A stretch of 64,000 nucleotides of DNA from Brachypodius melanocephalos. Taxonomy: Eukaryota; Chordata; Aves; Passeriformes; Pycnonotidae. The first letter of the stretch is position 1. Each line of letters opens with the position of its first letter. Below are positions 50,095 to 60,835 of this stretch, one piece after another. Under the pieces are notes generated by a model that was given only the letters and a program-made list of their open reading frames with translations, had not been told where the DNA came from and ran no database searches. The stretch spans positions 8,991,686 through 9,055,685 of the forward strand of contig VZSR01001459.1 in NCBI GenBank assembly GCA_013398615.1. Direction: 5' to 3'. Both the position numbers and the translations under genes were made by a program.

Positions 50095-50510
50095 GCACCC
50101 GAGTGAGGGGTGAGAGCAGGCGGGGACGGTCCTTTCCCCGGCAGCGCCTCCCTCCTCCTCGCCTGGATTTTGGCGGAGCCGGTGTCCGCCGGAGCGAGAG
50201 CATCCCGGCTCCAGCCGGGGCAGCGCCCTCACTTCGGCCATTCCTTCTTCATCCTCCCGCCCGGTTCTGGGCTGGTCGGCACCAGGGGGTCCCTCTCCGG
50301 CACCTGGGGTCCCTCTCCGTCCCTGCCCGCCTGCGGGACGGCCCCCGCGGGCTGGGGGCGGGCAGGGGCTCCCCTCGCTCCCTCCTCCCTCCCTGCATCC
50401 CTCCGGCTCCGGCGCATCCCCAGGTGCCGCCCGCAGCAGCGCCGGTGGAGGCGCCTCCGGCAGCCGGCTCCGGCCGAGGGGATCCGGATCGGGCAGGTGG
50501 GACCCGGAGC

Positions 50511-50535
50511 GGGGCCGGGGCCGGGGCGGGGGTGG
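50511..50535 (+). promoter_or_regulatory. G-quadruplex-type motif with GC box
   Basis: Four runs of four or more G are separated by one or two C, followed by a GGTGG. The pattern fits the standard quadruplex rule and contains an SP1-type GC box. No structure was measured. Confidence 0.6.
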
Positions 50536-50578
50536 CCGTGCCCCGGGGGAGGCCGTGGGGAGCGCGGGGCTCGTTGCC

Positions 50579-50611
50579 ATGGCTCCCTGCAAGCTCCGCC
50601 GGAGGAGATAG
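50579..50611 (+). other. Tiny upstream-type reading frame
   Basis: ATG in the context TTGCCATGG opens a ten-codon frame (MAPCKLRRR then stop). If the transcript runs on the plus strand this could be an upstream ORF in the 5' leader. It is included because it is the best initiation context in the first part of the island. Nothing proves it is transcribed. Confidence 0.15.
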
Positions 50612-50694
50612 CGATGCCAGTCACGGAGGGACCCTCTCCTCTCCCTCCTCGTGGGTGTGGAGCGGGGCTGGCTTTGGGGTGGTTGCGTTGGGTT

Positions 50695-50758
50695 TTTCCG
50701 CTCCCCCTCCTTCCCTTCCCCCCTACCCCCCTCCTTTTTTTTTTTTTTTTTTTTTTTT
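50695..50758. repeat. Polypyrimidine tract ending in 24 T
   Basis: The plus strand is almost pure C and T for about 60 bp, ending in an uninterrupted run of 24 T at 50735-50758 and then CGGGGTGG. It sits inside the CpG island. Such tracts can form triplex DNA and are prone to length errors in sequencing. Confidence 0.85.
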
Positions 50759-50759
50759 C

Positions 50760-50851
50760 GGGGTGGAGCGATTAATTCGGAGCGCCGGGACGGGGCTGCG
50801 GAGCTGCCGCCGCCACCAGGACCCCTCCGCCCGCCCGGGCTCAAGGTACGG
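50760..50851 (+). other. Possible first-exon end with splice donor
   Basis: After the poly(T) tract the sequence is GC-rich and reaches TCAAG followed by GTACGG at 50846, a reasonable donor. The exon start and the matching acceptor are not known. Other donors in the island are nearly as good, so this is only one option. Confidence 0.18.
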
Positions 50852-52859
50852 CGAGGGGACAGCGACCAGGGAGGGGGGCCGGGGGTGTCCGGCAGCGGGG
50901 CTCGCCCTGCCTGGCTCCCAGAGCGCTCTTTAATTATTCTCGCTCTGATTTGCAAACTGGTTCTCCCGCTCCCGGCACCGCACCTGGTCCCGCAGGGGCA
51001 GCGCCCTGCGAAGCCATGAGGAAGAGGAGCCGGGCTCAGCCCGGCCCGGGGGGCCAGCGGGGGTCCGGGGGTTCCCGGAGAGCCGGTCCGGCTCCTTCCC
51101 CTGCCCAAGCAGCAGCTCGTGTCCCGCGGGCTGAGGAGCCGCTGCCCGCGGAAAGTTTCGGGGTGCGGAACCCTGCGGGGCCAAGGGACAGCGCGGAGGA
51201 GCCGGGGGACGGAGCCGTGCTCGGTTTGGCATCGGCGGATCAGCCCCGTGCGGCTTTAGGTGGGCTCAAGTTTGCCAGCCCGGGTGTCCTGCGTCTGTGC
51301 CGAACACTTGTTTCTGCTCTCCAAATGATTTGGGGTGGTTTTGCTGCAGTACCTAAATAATTACCGGAGTCCGCAGGTTTTTGTTGTTTTTTTTTTTCCG
51401 CTGGGGAAGAGATGTGCTCGTGTTGGCACTGCAGGAGAGCTGTTGGGGTCTCTGAAGCTCGGTGTCTGGGCTGTGTGTCACGGATTTGTGCTGCACGATC
51501 AGAGTATCGGTGAGCTTGGCAACGCAATCCAAGGAGATTCTGTTTTCCAGTAGTCAAATGTACGTGTGCTTTCAATCTGTCAATTCTATCATCAGTGATA
51601 CTTGGCTTATTTTGGGGGTAGGAAGGGACTAAGCTGTGTTTTGTTGGATTATGTGCAGGTATTCAGCACTACCTGGGAATACTTTTGCTTGAAAGGTGGT
51701 TTTGGAAAATTTCAGCCGAGCGGTGACAGGTGGCATTTCTGTGTCGTTGCCAAGGGTTTGTTTGGTGTGATGGAGTTGATGTGTGCTGTGTAGCTCCCCC
51801 AAATCTTATTCCATGAGCAATAAATAATAAGAGTTATGATTTTAGATACAGGCCCGAGGAAAGGAGAGGAGATGAAAAACTGTACTTTAAATAAGTATGT
51901 ATTTTTTTTGTCTTTTATGAACATGAAATCTTACCTCGTTGGAGCTGTGCTCACCATCCTCTGGCCATTGCTTTCCATGTGCCTCTGCTCATCTTCTGGT
52001 ATGAACTATCAGAGTGCACAACTCCTGCCGTGTTAATACTTCTTCCCTGCTTAAAAGTAATAAATTTTCTTTGCCTTTCAAAGAAACCCCAAGCCGAATA
52101 ACCCCCTGCCTCAACGAGTCATTAAAAATTAGGAAATTCTGGTTCAGCAGTCTCTGGTGCTCACTTAGGCTGAGCATCTGCTGTCAGTGGAGTCTGGCTT
52201 GCAGAGGAACTACAAGTCCAGACCATGTGACATCAAAATAAGATGCACAGGATAGGACACCAAGATTTGCAGAAGGGAATTTCTTCAGAAATATTGCCCA
52301 GTGAATGTGAAATTATCATTAAATGTCTTTAGTAGAAAAACACCTGCCAGCAATCAAGAAGCTGAAATTTTGCCATATGCAGCACACAGCTTGGAAACCA
52401 ATTTGTTTCTAAACTCTTCCTGTTTATTATTGATTTTTTTTTTGTCAAAATGGGGACGGGATGAATCTTGAACATGAGGCTGAAATAAAGTGACTGTACT
52501 TCTGTATTTCAGCAGTATACATTTAACTCAGTGAGTGTAATTATTGTGGGCATTTAGTATGAGTTACTTCAGTAATTAAACTTCATGAATGAAAATATAA
52601 CAGTGCACTTCTTTACCCCAAGAAAGCCAACAGATAAGCCTTCATTTAAATGAAAGATTACATTATTCACAGCTTGTATGTGTACCTCGAGTGGCTTGGA
52701 CTGGAGCCACCTTGTTTACCAGTAAAAATTTACTTTATCACTTCTGTTTGGGAGGAAAAAAAAAATGGAACAAAAAGGAATCTATTCTTTACATAAAACG
52801 ATGTTGGGGACAGTTGCTTCTGTGATAAGAAAGGATCTGCTCCTTTCCCCAGTGGAGGA

Positions 52860-53010
52860 GGACAGGGACTACTTTAAACACTACTAATTAGTTCAGTTTA
52901 TCTTGCACGCATTACAATGCTGTAGTTAGTTAATTATAGCTTTTGCCATTAGCAGTATGTTAAGGATAATGAATTAACATATCACGCAGATCAAAAGAAC
53001 ATCCACAAAG
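52860..53010. promoter_or_regulatory. Candidate conserved non-coding element with two TAATTA sites
   Basis: A unique AT-rich stretch with TAATTA at 52885-52890 and 52931-52936, followed by AGGATAATGAATTAACAT. Such clusters of homeodomain-type core sites are common in conserved developmental enhancers. Conservation was not tested, so function is inference. Confidence 0.3.
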
Positions 53011-56000
53011 TTTATCTTGGAGGAAAGAAAGTGTTATTGTGTGTCAGGAAGTCCCCCTGGCTTTCCCAAGGCACGGATTTTGTTGGAATTCCAGAGCTGG
53101 TGCTTCAGAGCCCTGTGAATGACTTGAATTGATCACAAACAAGTGACACTGGAGCTCTTGGTTGCTTAGCAACCCCCCAAGATGCCACAATTTCTTTTGG
53201 TGTATTTGTCCAGTAAAGTAGAAATTCGGTTTTGTTACAGATCCTGGGTTCTTTGCTGGCACAAAGCCCACCCTAGAACAACTCTGAATCACGGGGAATG
53301 AAAATTGATGTCCCAGCACAGAGCATGGGAGCAGCATGGGTATGAAAACAGAGCAGGAATCTTGTAACCATATTCTGGTGATGGTGTGCTCAGGGTTTTA
53401 TAACAAGTTCCAATTGTCTTTTCTTGATTAGACTCCTAAAAACCCCAAATCATGAGTGGGACAAATTCTATCAAAGGAATGAACACCCCAGGTGCTGTTT
53501 GAACAGCCACGAGCTGTGAGATGCTGTGGGGTTCCCCGATGCTCCACTCTGAAATGCAGCCTGGAATGTGTGGTTTGATCGTGGTCTGAATTATCCCATG
53601 GCCCCCAGGGCTGGGGAGCTCTGCTGGGTTCTCCTCACAGCAGACTCTGGGTCCTCACCAGACCTTTTTGTGTAGGGGAATAACAGGTTTAGTGCTGGGA
53701 GAGCAGAAGGAAGATAAATGTTATCACCATTGTCTACCTGAAGTACCAACATCCATGGTAACAACTTCAGTGGATTATATTTTGGTCAGTGAACTCTTTT
53801 TTGTTACTCCTGGCTCCACCTGTGCTGCACCTTAGTTCTGGAGGGCACCTTGGGAGGGAATCCTGGATTTCCCCATCCCCACTCTGTGCTTATTTGGAGT
53901 TACAGGGAACCAAGGGGGTGAGTTTGGGCTGAACCTGAGCCAGGATATTTCAGGAGCTCACTCTGAGCACTTCAGCTGCTCATGGGCTTTCCATCCACTC
54001 ATCCTGAGTTGGAGCAAAGCTTTGCAGGGTATTTGGGTGGACCTGGGGCTCCCAGCACCTTTTTGCTCTACTTATCCCCACTCTTTTGGGCTCTTTGCTC
54101 ATCTAGACAAATTCTCATCCTGCTAAAACCGTACCTAGGAAAAGCTGGGAGAACTGCAGGGTGTCATGGCATTCATTCCTCTTAAATAGCAGTGGCATTC
54201 TGGAAGATTCCTTCCCTCTGGATGAGGAAAAGGAATTCAGGTGCTTCTCTTTATAGAACTTGAATATTGAATAATTTACCCTGTATGGGACTAGAGGGGG
54301 ATGTTGTAGCAGTGCCCACAGGAACTGAACCCCACTGAACCAAATCCCAGCTCATTGCCACTGTCCCTAGGCTAAGGTTATTGTAGTTCATAATCTCCGT
54401 ACTTGTAATTAATTGCCTTTCTAGGCTCAGACAGACTTAGGTGAAGACCTGTGAGCTTGGCTGACTTTGTTGTGATTTTTTTTTCCCCCTGTTGTCTCTG
54501 TGTAACAAAGCCAGTTCTCATATTTAGTTGTTTGGTTTTTTTTCATAGCTACTCTCCTCTGTTTTATTCATTAATTTCTGCGAGTTCATTTGCATTCCCA
54601 GATGCTGATTAGTGATTGCCTCTGCACAATAAACAGATGAAGGTACTTGGTGATATTTGGTGCCTCAGGTTTCTCCTCCCAGCGTGTCCAGGCCCCCTGC
54701 ACGATGCACACAGTGTGTGCTGGCTGTGGTGATGTTTGCTGGGGTTTCAGCACTCCCTGGCAGATGTTTCCTTCTTCCCTCATTGCACCTGGATGTATAA
54801 AAATCAAAAGAAATGCAGATGGAGAACAGTTTATCATTAAAAGTAGTGTTTACTGGTACAGCTTAACTAGCTTGTGGTTTTCAGTGTGATTTCCAAGTGC
54901 AGATCCCGTTCCATGGAAGAAAGACAAAAATGATGTTTCTTTTTTCATTATGCTTCTCCTCATATTTTCTTTTGACCCTTGCTAGCCCTCTCTTTTCTCC
55001 ATTTATGAAGAAAATTTCCAGCTGTGGATGATTTTCTCCTTTTGGTTGTTTTGTTTTCTCTTGCAACAGGAGGTAGTTAAAGCAGGGGTGTGGTGAGGAT
55101 GTGATTCAGGTTAAGGGAGGATGAAGAGGAGGTTGGGGATGAGCCTGCTTGGATCCATCCCCATCTTTGCTCCTGGCACAGCAGAATTGAGATGTTTGGA
55201 TGCTGTCCTGAGCCAGTGGTGGAGCCCGGTTCTGTGAGAGTGCAGCTCCTGAGGGGATTTTCACCAGCTGCTTCCCAGCCTGGCTGTGAGAGCTGGGCTG
55301 AGCTGCCTGGGGGCAGACAGGTGACCTCAGCCAGCCACTGTCCCTGTGCCAAAAACAGAGCATCCGGTGTCCCTGCTGAACCCTCCCCGTGTCTGCAGCC
55401 AGGGAGGTGTGGAGAGGTGACACCTGCCATGATCTTTGTCCTCAGGGCAGCACCGAGGGGACATTGCTCTGCTCTGGGGATGCTCTTGGTCCCCATCCTG
55501 GCCCTGTGTCACTGTCCCCTGCCTGCTGACGCTGCTGCTGCGCTCCCTGCCTCTTCCTCCTCCTCCTAATCACCAAAAGCAGCACCTGGGCTGTTCATTT
55601 CTGTGTCTGAGAGGGCTTTAAAGGTGGGATGAAGCCACTGAAGGGGCTCTGATGGCTGGGGAGTCTCTGTGCCCTCCTGGGGAATACAAAGTGTAACTAC
55701 AGACAAGCCCAGCAATGAAAGCACCAGGCTGCAGTCCCAAAGAACTCTAAACATTCCAGTGAGCCAAAGCCCTCTGACCTCTCAATACAGCTTAGATGGA
55801 TGATTTTTTGGTACTTTCAGAAATTTCATTTCAAGCTTCTGCGTTTTTTGGGAGGCCCATGGGATGACTTTGCAAGGTTTAAGTCACTATTCAGAAGAGC
55901 ATCCTGGCTGGAATGAATGGGAAGGGCAGAAATCCACTCAGAGGAGTAGGAAAAAAAGAAAAAAAAAAAAAAGACAAGGCAGAATTGGGCCCATCCACCT

Positions 56001-56485
56001 TTCAGTGTGTGTCTGCTTTGGTGACTTTTGGAGTGTGACACAAGCAATTCCCTGTCAGCCTTCCCCGCTGGCTGACACAGAAGAGGTGGCTTTGAATGCT
56101 GCCTGCTGTGCTTGTGTGGCACTTGAAAGGAGAGAGGGCTGCCTTGGAGGAGCGTGTTCCCACAGTTTAAAGGGTGTTTGAGAGATGCAGAGCTCCGTCC
56201 CATCACGTGTCCTTCCAGCATTAAACCCGGGGTGGAAACCTGGAACAATTCTCAGGAAAAGCTGCCTGGTGTCAGTGAGCATCCCCAGCGCTTCAAATAG
56301 AAAAATAGAATTAGTCCTGATGAAAGATTGCTCTGCTGATAGGGAAAGTAAAATTAGTATTATGGGGTAGATTAGAAAACATCCCAACAATTCTTTCAGC
56401 TAAAGGAGTGACTAACTCAGTTTTTGTTTTTTTTTCTTTTTAACACACACTCACAGAATGCACTGACTTTTTTTTTTTTTTTGTG

Positions 56486-56538
56486 GTTTACTGAAATCAG
56501 AGAATGGTTTTGCAGTTTACTGGAATCAGAGAATGGTT
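56486..56538. repeat. Tandem duplication, period 29
   Basis: GTTTACTGAAATCAGAGAAT plus GGTT at 56486 is repeated from 56515 with one base changed, directly after a T run. Confidence 0.88.
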
Positions 56539-58019
56539 AATAAGAAGAGATTGTCTGTAGGTCTGGAAGCACCCACATGTTTTTCCCAAGGCTGATCTGG
56601 TAGGTCTGTCTGTCCATCACTAAAATCCTTCCCTCTGGGGCAGTTTGTGTGGGTTGAGCCAGGTCTGTATGTACATTGCATCCATGGCTGTTTGTCTAAT
56701 TTTGTTGATTTGACCTCTTTGTAAGCAAAATACTCCAAACCACAATCTGTGTGCTGAGTTCAGTGAACTTATTACCCAAAATTTGTTATTGCTCAGGTGC
56801 TTTACTGAGTTAGGTCCTGGTGCTTTATTTTTCACAGGTTATTCTTTCATATCACTCCATGGCTTAGATCCAGTAAAATTTCATTGAGAGGATAGATTTG
56901 AGAGGATTTCTGTCGTAAGTCAGAGGAGCTCCTGGTTGATTTTTTTATTATTATTACTCGGTTTTATGGGAATAAACTGTATTCAGTGCTTGCTTTGAGT
57001 TCTGCCAAGGCGTTGGCTGAAACTGCAGCAATATTGGTCATTACCATCCACATTCCTTTGGGATAAATATCCTTTTGTTGCACCTGGGCAGAAGAAAATG
57101 GCACAGAACTGAACTGCTGCTATCTGCCAGTACTGGTGGCAGATTTGATTGAAGATATTTTTAAGATAAACCGCGGTGACTTCCAGGCTGGACATTGCCC
57201 AGGTAAAGCCCTGGTGAAGTCATGGCGCCACTGAAATGGATGCTCAAACTCCCAGTGACCTCAGCAGAGTCAGGTTTTTGTCCCAGGAGTGATGAAAATC
57301 TGATTTACAGCCTAACCAGTTCGAGGAGGAGGCGTAATGGCTGGGGTCCTTGACTGATACAAATGAGGGTGGTGCAGCTGAGGGTGATTGAGCTACCCTG
57401 GCTTGAGCCATTTGGGATTTTGGGAGAATCCAGGATCCACGTGGGCTCTGCAGGCAGGAGAGTTGGGAGCTCTGTGCCTCTGCCTCCTCCCCAGTGCCAC
57501 ATCCCTGTCTGGTGTTTTGACTGGGAACAAATAACCAGGAGACAGCAGTGAGCAATCCCTGTTCTCTGAGCCACACCAGTGACAACTGCGGTGTGCAGGG
57601 TCTGGAGGAGCAGTGATTAAAGGGCTGTCCCAGCTCTGCAGAGCTCAGCCATACCTGCTCCATTAAACTGACACTGAAATCCACCCTAATTGCTCAGGGT
57701 TTACCACCTGCATGACAAATGCACCTTGGTGTTACTGACTGTGTGAGCCTGGCCTCGGGCTTTCACCTAAATCTGGGATTTTTATGATCTCTGCTGAGCC
57801 TGGGGGATTGCAGCCTCCCTGCTGTCCCTGTGTGTGCTCACCCTGGTTTTTGGCTAATTCCTGCCCAGACAGTGCCCACCTGCTGGGAGAAGCTCTGCTT
57901 GCCTCTTCAGCTTTGCTGTATATCCCAGGGAATTGCTGGAAATGGAGCAGTTTGAGGTGTTTTAGGGAACAAAGCTTCACTAAAGGTGGAGTGCAGTCAG
58001 TGTGGTGGCACCAGAAAGC

Positions 58020-58326
58020 AATCACAGAGGGACAGAGTGGCTTGGGGTGGAAGGGACATTAAAGATCATCTCATCCCTCCCCCTGCCATGGGCAGGGACA
58101 CCTTCCACCATCCCAGGCTGCTCCAACCCCAATGTCCAACCTGGCCTTGGGCACCGCCAGGGATCCAGGGGCAGCCACAGCTGCTCTGGGCACCCTGTGC
58201 CAGGGCCTGCCCACCCTCCCAGGGAGGAATTTATTCCCAATATCCCACCCAAAGCTGCTGTTTCAGTTTGAATCCTTTCCACCATGTTCTATCACCACAT
58301 GCCCTTGTAAATAGTCCCTCTCTATC
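58020..58326 (-). mobile_element. CR1 LINE fragment
   Basis: A minus-strand CR1 3' end of about 307 bp. Plus-strand blocks are ATCACAGAGGGACAGAGTGG, TTGGGGTGGAAGGGACATT, AAAGATCATCTCATCC, CCTGCCATGGGCAGGGACAC, TCCAACCTGGCCTTGGGCAC, CAGGGATCCAGGGGCAGCC, GCACCCTGTGCCAGGGCCTG, TTTCAGTTTGAATCC and TATCACCACATGCCCTTG. Frames over it on both strands are artefacts. Confidence 0.95.
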
Positions 58327-59359
58327 TTTTTTTTGTAATCATTATTTGGTGTTTTATGTAATAGTTATTTGGTGATGCAGCCCCTAAAGAAAAGGGAATT
58401 TCTCCCATTTCCTTCCCTGTGAGCAGGATTCTGCCTTCTGGAGCATTGTACCTCGTTATCCTGCCAGAGCAGCACATTTTCCCTGTCAGCCATTCCCCCT
58501 GTCACACATCCCTGTGCAGCGAAACCTCACAGAATTCCAGCTGCATAGCAAGAGAAAAAAAATCATCTTTGGTGCATTAAATTATGCCTCAGTGTTTATT
58601 AAAAAAAATAAAATACAAACAACCATGAAAACCACAACAGGCAACAAACCTGGAGGGTTATTCGCAATCTTATCATGTGTACCACAAAAAAAAAAAATTG
58701 TAATAATCTTTGCATTCAGCAGATAAAGCAGCATTCTCTCTACAAATCTATTTCACTGTGATCCTCCAAAATGTATGTTGAGCTTGTCTGTGCACAAAGC
58801 TCCCTGAAATGGGTAGTTAGACCAAATTTCTTTTATCCCCAGTTTTTATAGTCAGGAATGTTGTGTATTTTCCCTGATAATTACATAATGAACCGACTGA
58901 AAGGAATAATGTATGCAAAGTTTGGATGCTCAGGCAATGACAATCCATTTAACCATTCACAGCTTCATGTATTTGATAATCCCTGAACCCAAAGGTCCCC
59001 GGAGAGGGAATGTGCCCTTAAAAATTTTAGGCCTTTAAATTAAAGGGAATTTAAATGTGCTCATTTGCATATCCCCCCTTCCTTTGTTCTGCCTGAATGA
59101 GATATTGCTCCAGTAATTGAACTGTAATTTCAGCACAGGTAAATGATGTCAGACAGGCGGGATGGCGCGCGCTTAATCCGGCGATTTGCAGAGGAGAGGA
59201 GAGGCTGTCCAGGCCACTCAGGATCACCCAGCCTGGGGCTGCCACTTGAAAGTTCAATCAATCTCTGATGCTAAACGTGCTCCTGGAGCAGGGGCTCGAA
59301 GGGATGCAGAGCAGAGAGGGAATTCCTGGGAAAGAAACTCCTCGCTGAGCTGATATTGG
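58327..59359. other. Unique AT-rich sequence between CR1 copies
   Basis: No gene is present. A-rich patches lie near 58554-58562 and 58686-58698. A short island-like bit with GATGGCGCGCGCTTAATCC at about 59161 is CpG-rich but too small to call a CpG island. Confidence 0.5.
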
Positions 59360-59650
59360 ACAGAATTCCAGAGGGGTTTGGGTTGGAAGGGACCTTAGAG
59401 ATCATCTTGTTGCAGCCAAGCCCAGTCCAAGCTGTCCTTGGAGACTTTCAGGGATCCAGGGGCAGCCAAAGCTTCTCTGGGCACTCTGTGCCAGGGTCTG
59501 CCCACCCTCATATGGAACAATTCCTTCCTGATCCCTCACAGGGAACAATTCCTTCCTGACATCTCTAAATTTCTGTTCTTTTAATTTGAACCCTCTTTCA
59601 GTTTGAACCCATTACTCCTTGTCCTATCACTCCAGTTTCTGATGAAATAC
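59360..59650 (-). mobile_element. CR1 LINE fragment with internal duplication
   Basis: A minus-strand CR1 3' region. Plus-strand blocks are ACAGAATTCCAGAGGGG, TTTGGGTTGGAAGGGACCTT, AGAGATCATCTTG, TTCAGGGATCCAGGGGCAGC, GCACTCTGTGCCAGGGTCTG, TTTCAGTTTGAACCC, TTACTCCTTGTCCTATCACT and CCAGTTTCTGATGAA. GGAACAATTCCTTCCTGA is duplicated at 59514-59531 and 59542-59559, a 28-bp-period local duplication. Confidence 0.94.
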
Positions 59651-59792
59651 ATACATAGGTCAAAGCTGAATTTGCCTAAAAATGAAATTTTACAGCTGAA
59701 AACAGAGCACTGAAGCTTCTGAAAAGGTTTTCATGAGCAGGCTCTGTCTGGTGATGGCTTTTTGGTGTGTGCTGTTCCCAGCCCATGGATTT
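59651..59792. other. Short unique sequence up to the third gap
   Basis: No feature was recognised. The left edge of the gap does not match the edges of the other two gaps. Confidence 0.5.
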
Positions 59793-59892
59793 NNNNNNNN
59801 NNNNNNNNNNNNNNNNNNNNNNNNNNNNNNNNNNNNNNNNNNNNNNNNNNNNNNNNNNNNNNNNNNNNNNNNNNNNNNNNNNNNNNNNNNNN
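59793..59892. other. Assembly gap (100 N)
   Basis: Exactly 100 N, unknown true size, inside the CR1-rich part of the window. Frames spanning it are not real. Confidence 0.98.
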
Positions 59893-60284
59893 GGTTTTGG
59901 CTCCATTACCCTGTTGTGATGATTTTCCCTCTTCACTGAGTGTTGATCAATGCAGAAACCAGCCCACCTGTGTCTTCTGCAGGAATACAGGAAAAGCCCA
60001 TGTGCAAAGGGGGAAGGCAGGAGAGGTCATAGATGATTGTCTGGAGAGCTTGGCACCACTCCCAGAAAAATAATGAAGGAGTTGATAGAGGACTGAATTA
60101 AAATGGAATTAAAGAATAGATAATTTAGGCTTCTCTGGAAAGGGAGGAGTTACAGGTTTGGCAAATGAGGATAACTGAGGTTTGTGTTGAGTTTCCTGGT
60201 GTTAGGTGTGGTGTACTGGGAAATCTCAGTTAAAACCAAACAACCCCAAGAAAGCTGGTGTGTGAAATTAGCAGCAATCTTGTT
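59893..60284. other. Unique sequence between gap and CR1
   Basis: Nothing recognisable was seen. Confidence 0.5.
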
Positions 60285-60440
60285 TCACAGAATTACAGAA
60301 TGGTTTGGGTTGGAAGGGACCTTAAATTGCCAGGGCCATCCTGCCATGGACAGGGACACCTCCCACTGTCCCAGGGAGCTCCAAACCACATCCAGCCTGG
60401 CCTTGGGCACTGCCAGGGGTGCAAGGGCAGCCCAGCAGGC
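60285..60440 (-). mobile_element. CR1 LINE fragment
   Basis: A minus-strand CR1 3' end with a clear TCACAGAATTACAGAATGG start, TTTGGGTTGGAAGGGACCTT, CTGCCATGGACAGGGACACC, TCCCACTGTCCCAGGG, CCAGCCTGGCCTTGGGCAC and CAGGGGTGCAAGGGCAGCCC. It is strongly 5'-truncated. Confidence 0.93.
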
Positions 60441-60606
60441 TGAAGGACAAATAGGATCCTTTCACACACGGATTTTATCTGAATCCATGAGAGTGCTGGA
60501 AAGCCGGGGTCAGTTTTGGTGTCACGAGCTGAAAGAAAGGGTTTACAAACCTGGAGAGCCGAGGAAATAACCACAATATTGATTTGAAGAGTAGAGGAAA
60601 TTCCCT

Positions 60607-60835
60607 GCAGTGAGAGATTTAGAGCTCAATCTGCTTAGCTCATCAAAAAGAGGATTGAGAGGGGACTTGATTACAGGGACAAGTATTTTCATGGGGAAAG
60701 CATATCCAGCTTTTTAATCAAGAGGAGAAAAGAAAGATCAGATCCAATAGCTGCAAGCTGGAGCCAGACAATTTTAAATTAGACATTAAAGACAATTTTA
60801 TTTTTTTTTTTTAGCTGTGATTAACCACTGTGTGT
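60607..60835 (+). mobile_element. Old, divergent CR1 fragment
   Basis: A plus-strand match to the older CR1 type also known from reptiles. Blocks are AGAGCTCAATCTGCTTAGCT, CATCAAAAAGAGGATTGAGA, GGGGACTTGATTACAGGGAC, TATTTTCATGGGGAAAGCAT, AGATCCAATAGCTGCAAGC, TGGAGCCAGACAATTTTAAA and GTGATTAACCACTG. It is interrupted by a short T run at 60800-60812 and is clearly more decayed than the neighbouring copies. Confidence 0.8.

Larger units (their letters stand above)
50095..51300. promoter_or_regulatory. CpG island, probable promoter and first-exon region
   Basis: About 1.2 kb is strongly GC-rich and dense in CpG, in sharp contrast to the AT-rich, CpG-poor flanks. It has GC boxes (GGGGCGGGG at 50523-50531), a cluster of G runs at 50511-50535, a tandem pair of GGGTCCCTCTCCG at about 50287-50319, and a pyrimidine tract ending in poly(T) at 50695-50758. 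Plus-strand donor candidates are GTGGGA at 50497, GTACGG at 50846 and GTGGGC at 51260; a weaker minus-strand one is GTGAGG at 50229-50234. No known protein could be read in any frame. The long frames on both strands (up to 348 codons) are the expected result of GC-rich DNA with few stops. It most likely drives a transcript with a non-coding first exon whose later exons lie outside the window. Confidence 0.75.
51301..58019. other. Gene-free downstream flank, mostly unique
   Basis: No gene or CR1 was recognised in this 6.7-kb stretch; an intron of a plus-strand gene starting at the CpG island is one reading. An A-rich patch lies at about 55949-55972, a T run at 56468-56482 and a 29-bp-period duplication at 56486-56538. 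A TAATTA-bearing stretch at 52860-53010 is listed separately. Confidence 0.5.

Noticed and set aside
50062..51108. Long open frames on both strands of the CpG island (348 codons minus, 300 codons plus).
   Set aside because: GC-rich DNA has few stop codons, the frames overlap on opposite strands, and the translations are low-complexity Gly, Pro, Arg and Ser with no domain.
51016..51360. Plus-strand ATG frame of 114 codons in a fair start context at the island's downstream edge.
   Set aside because: No recognisable protein, biased composition, and candidate donor sites cut through it. It could be a short first coding exon, but nothing supports this beyond the open frame.
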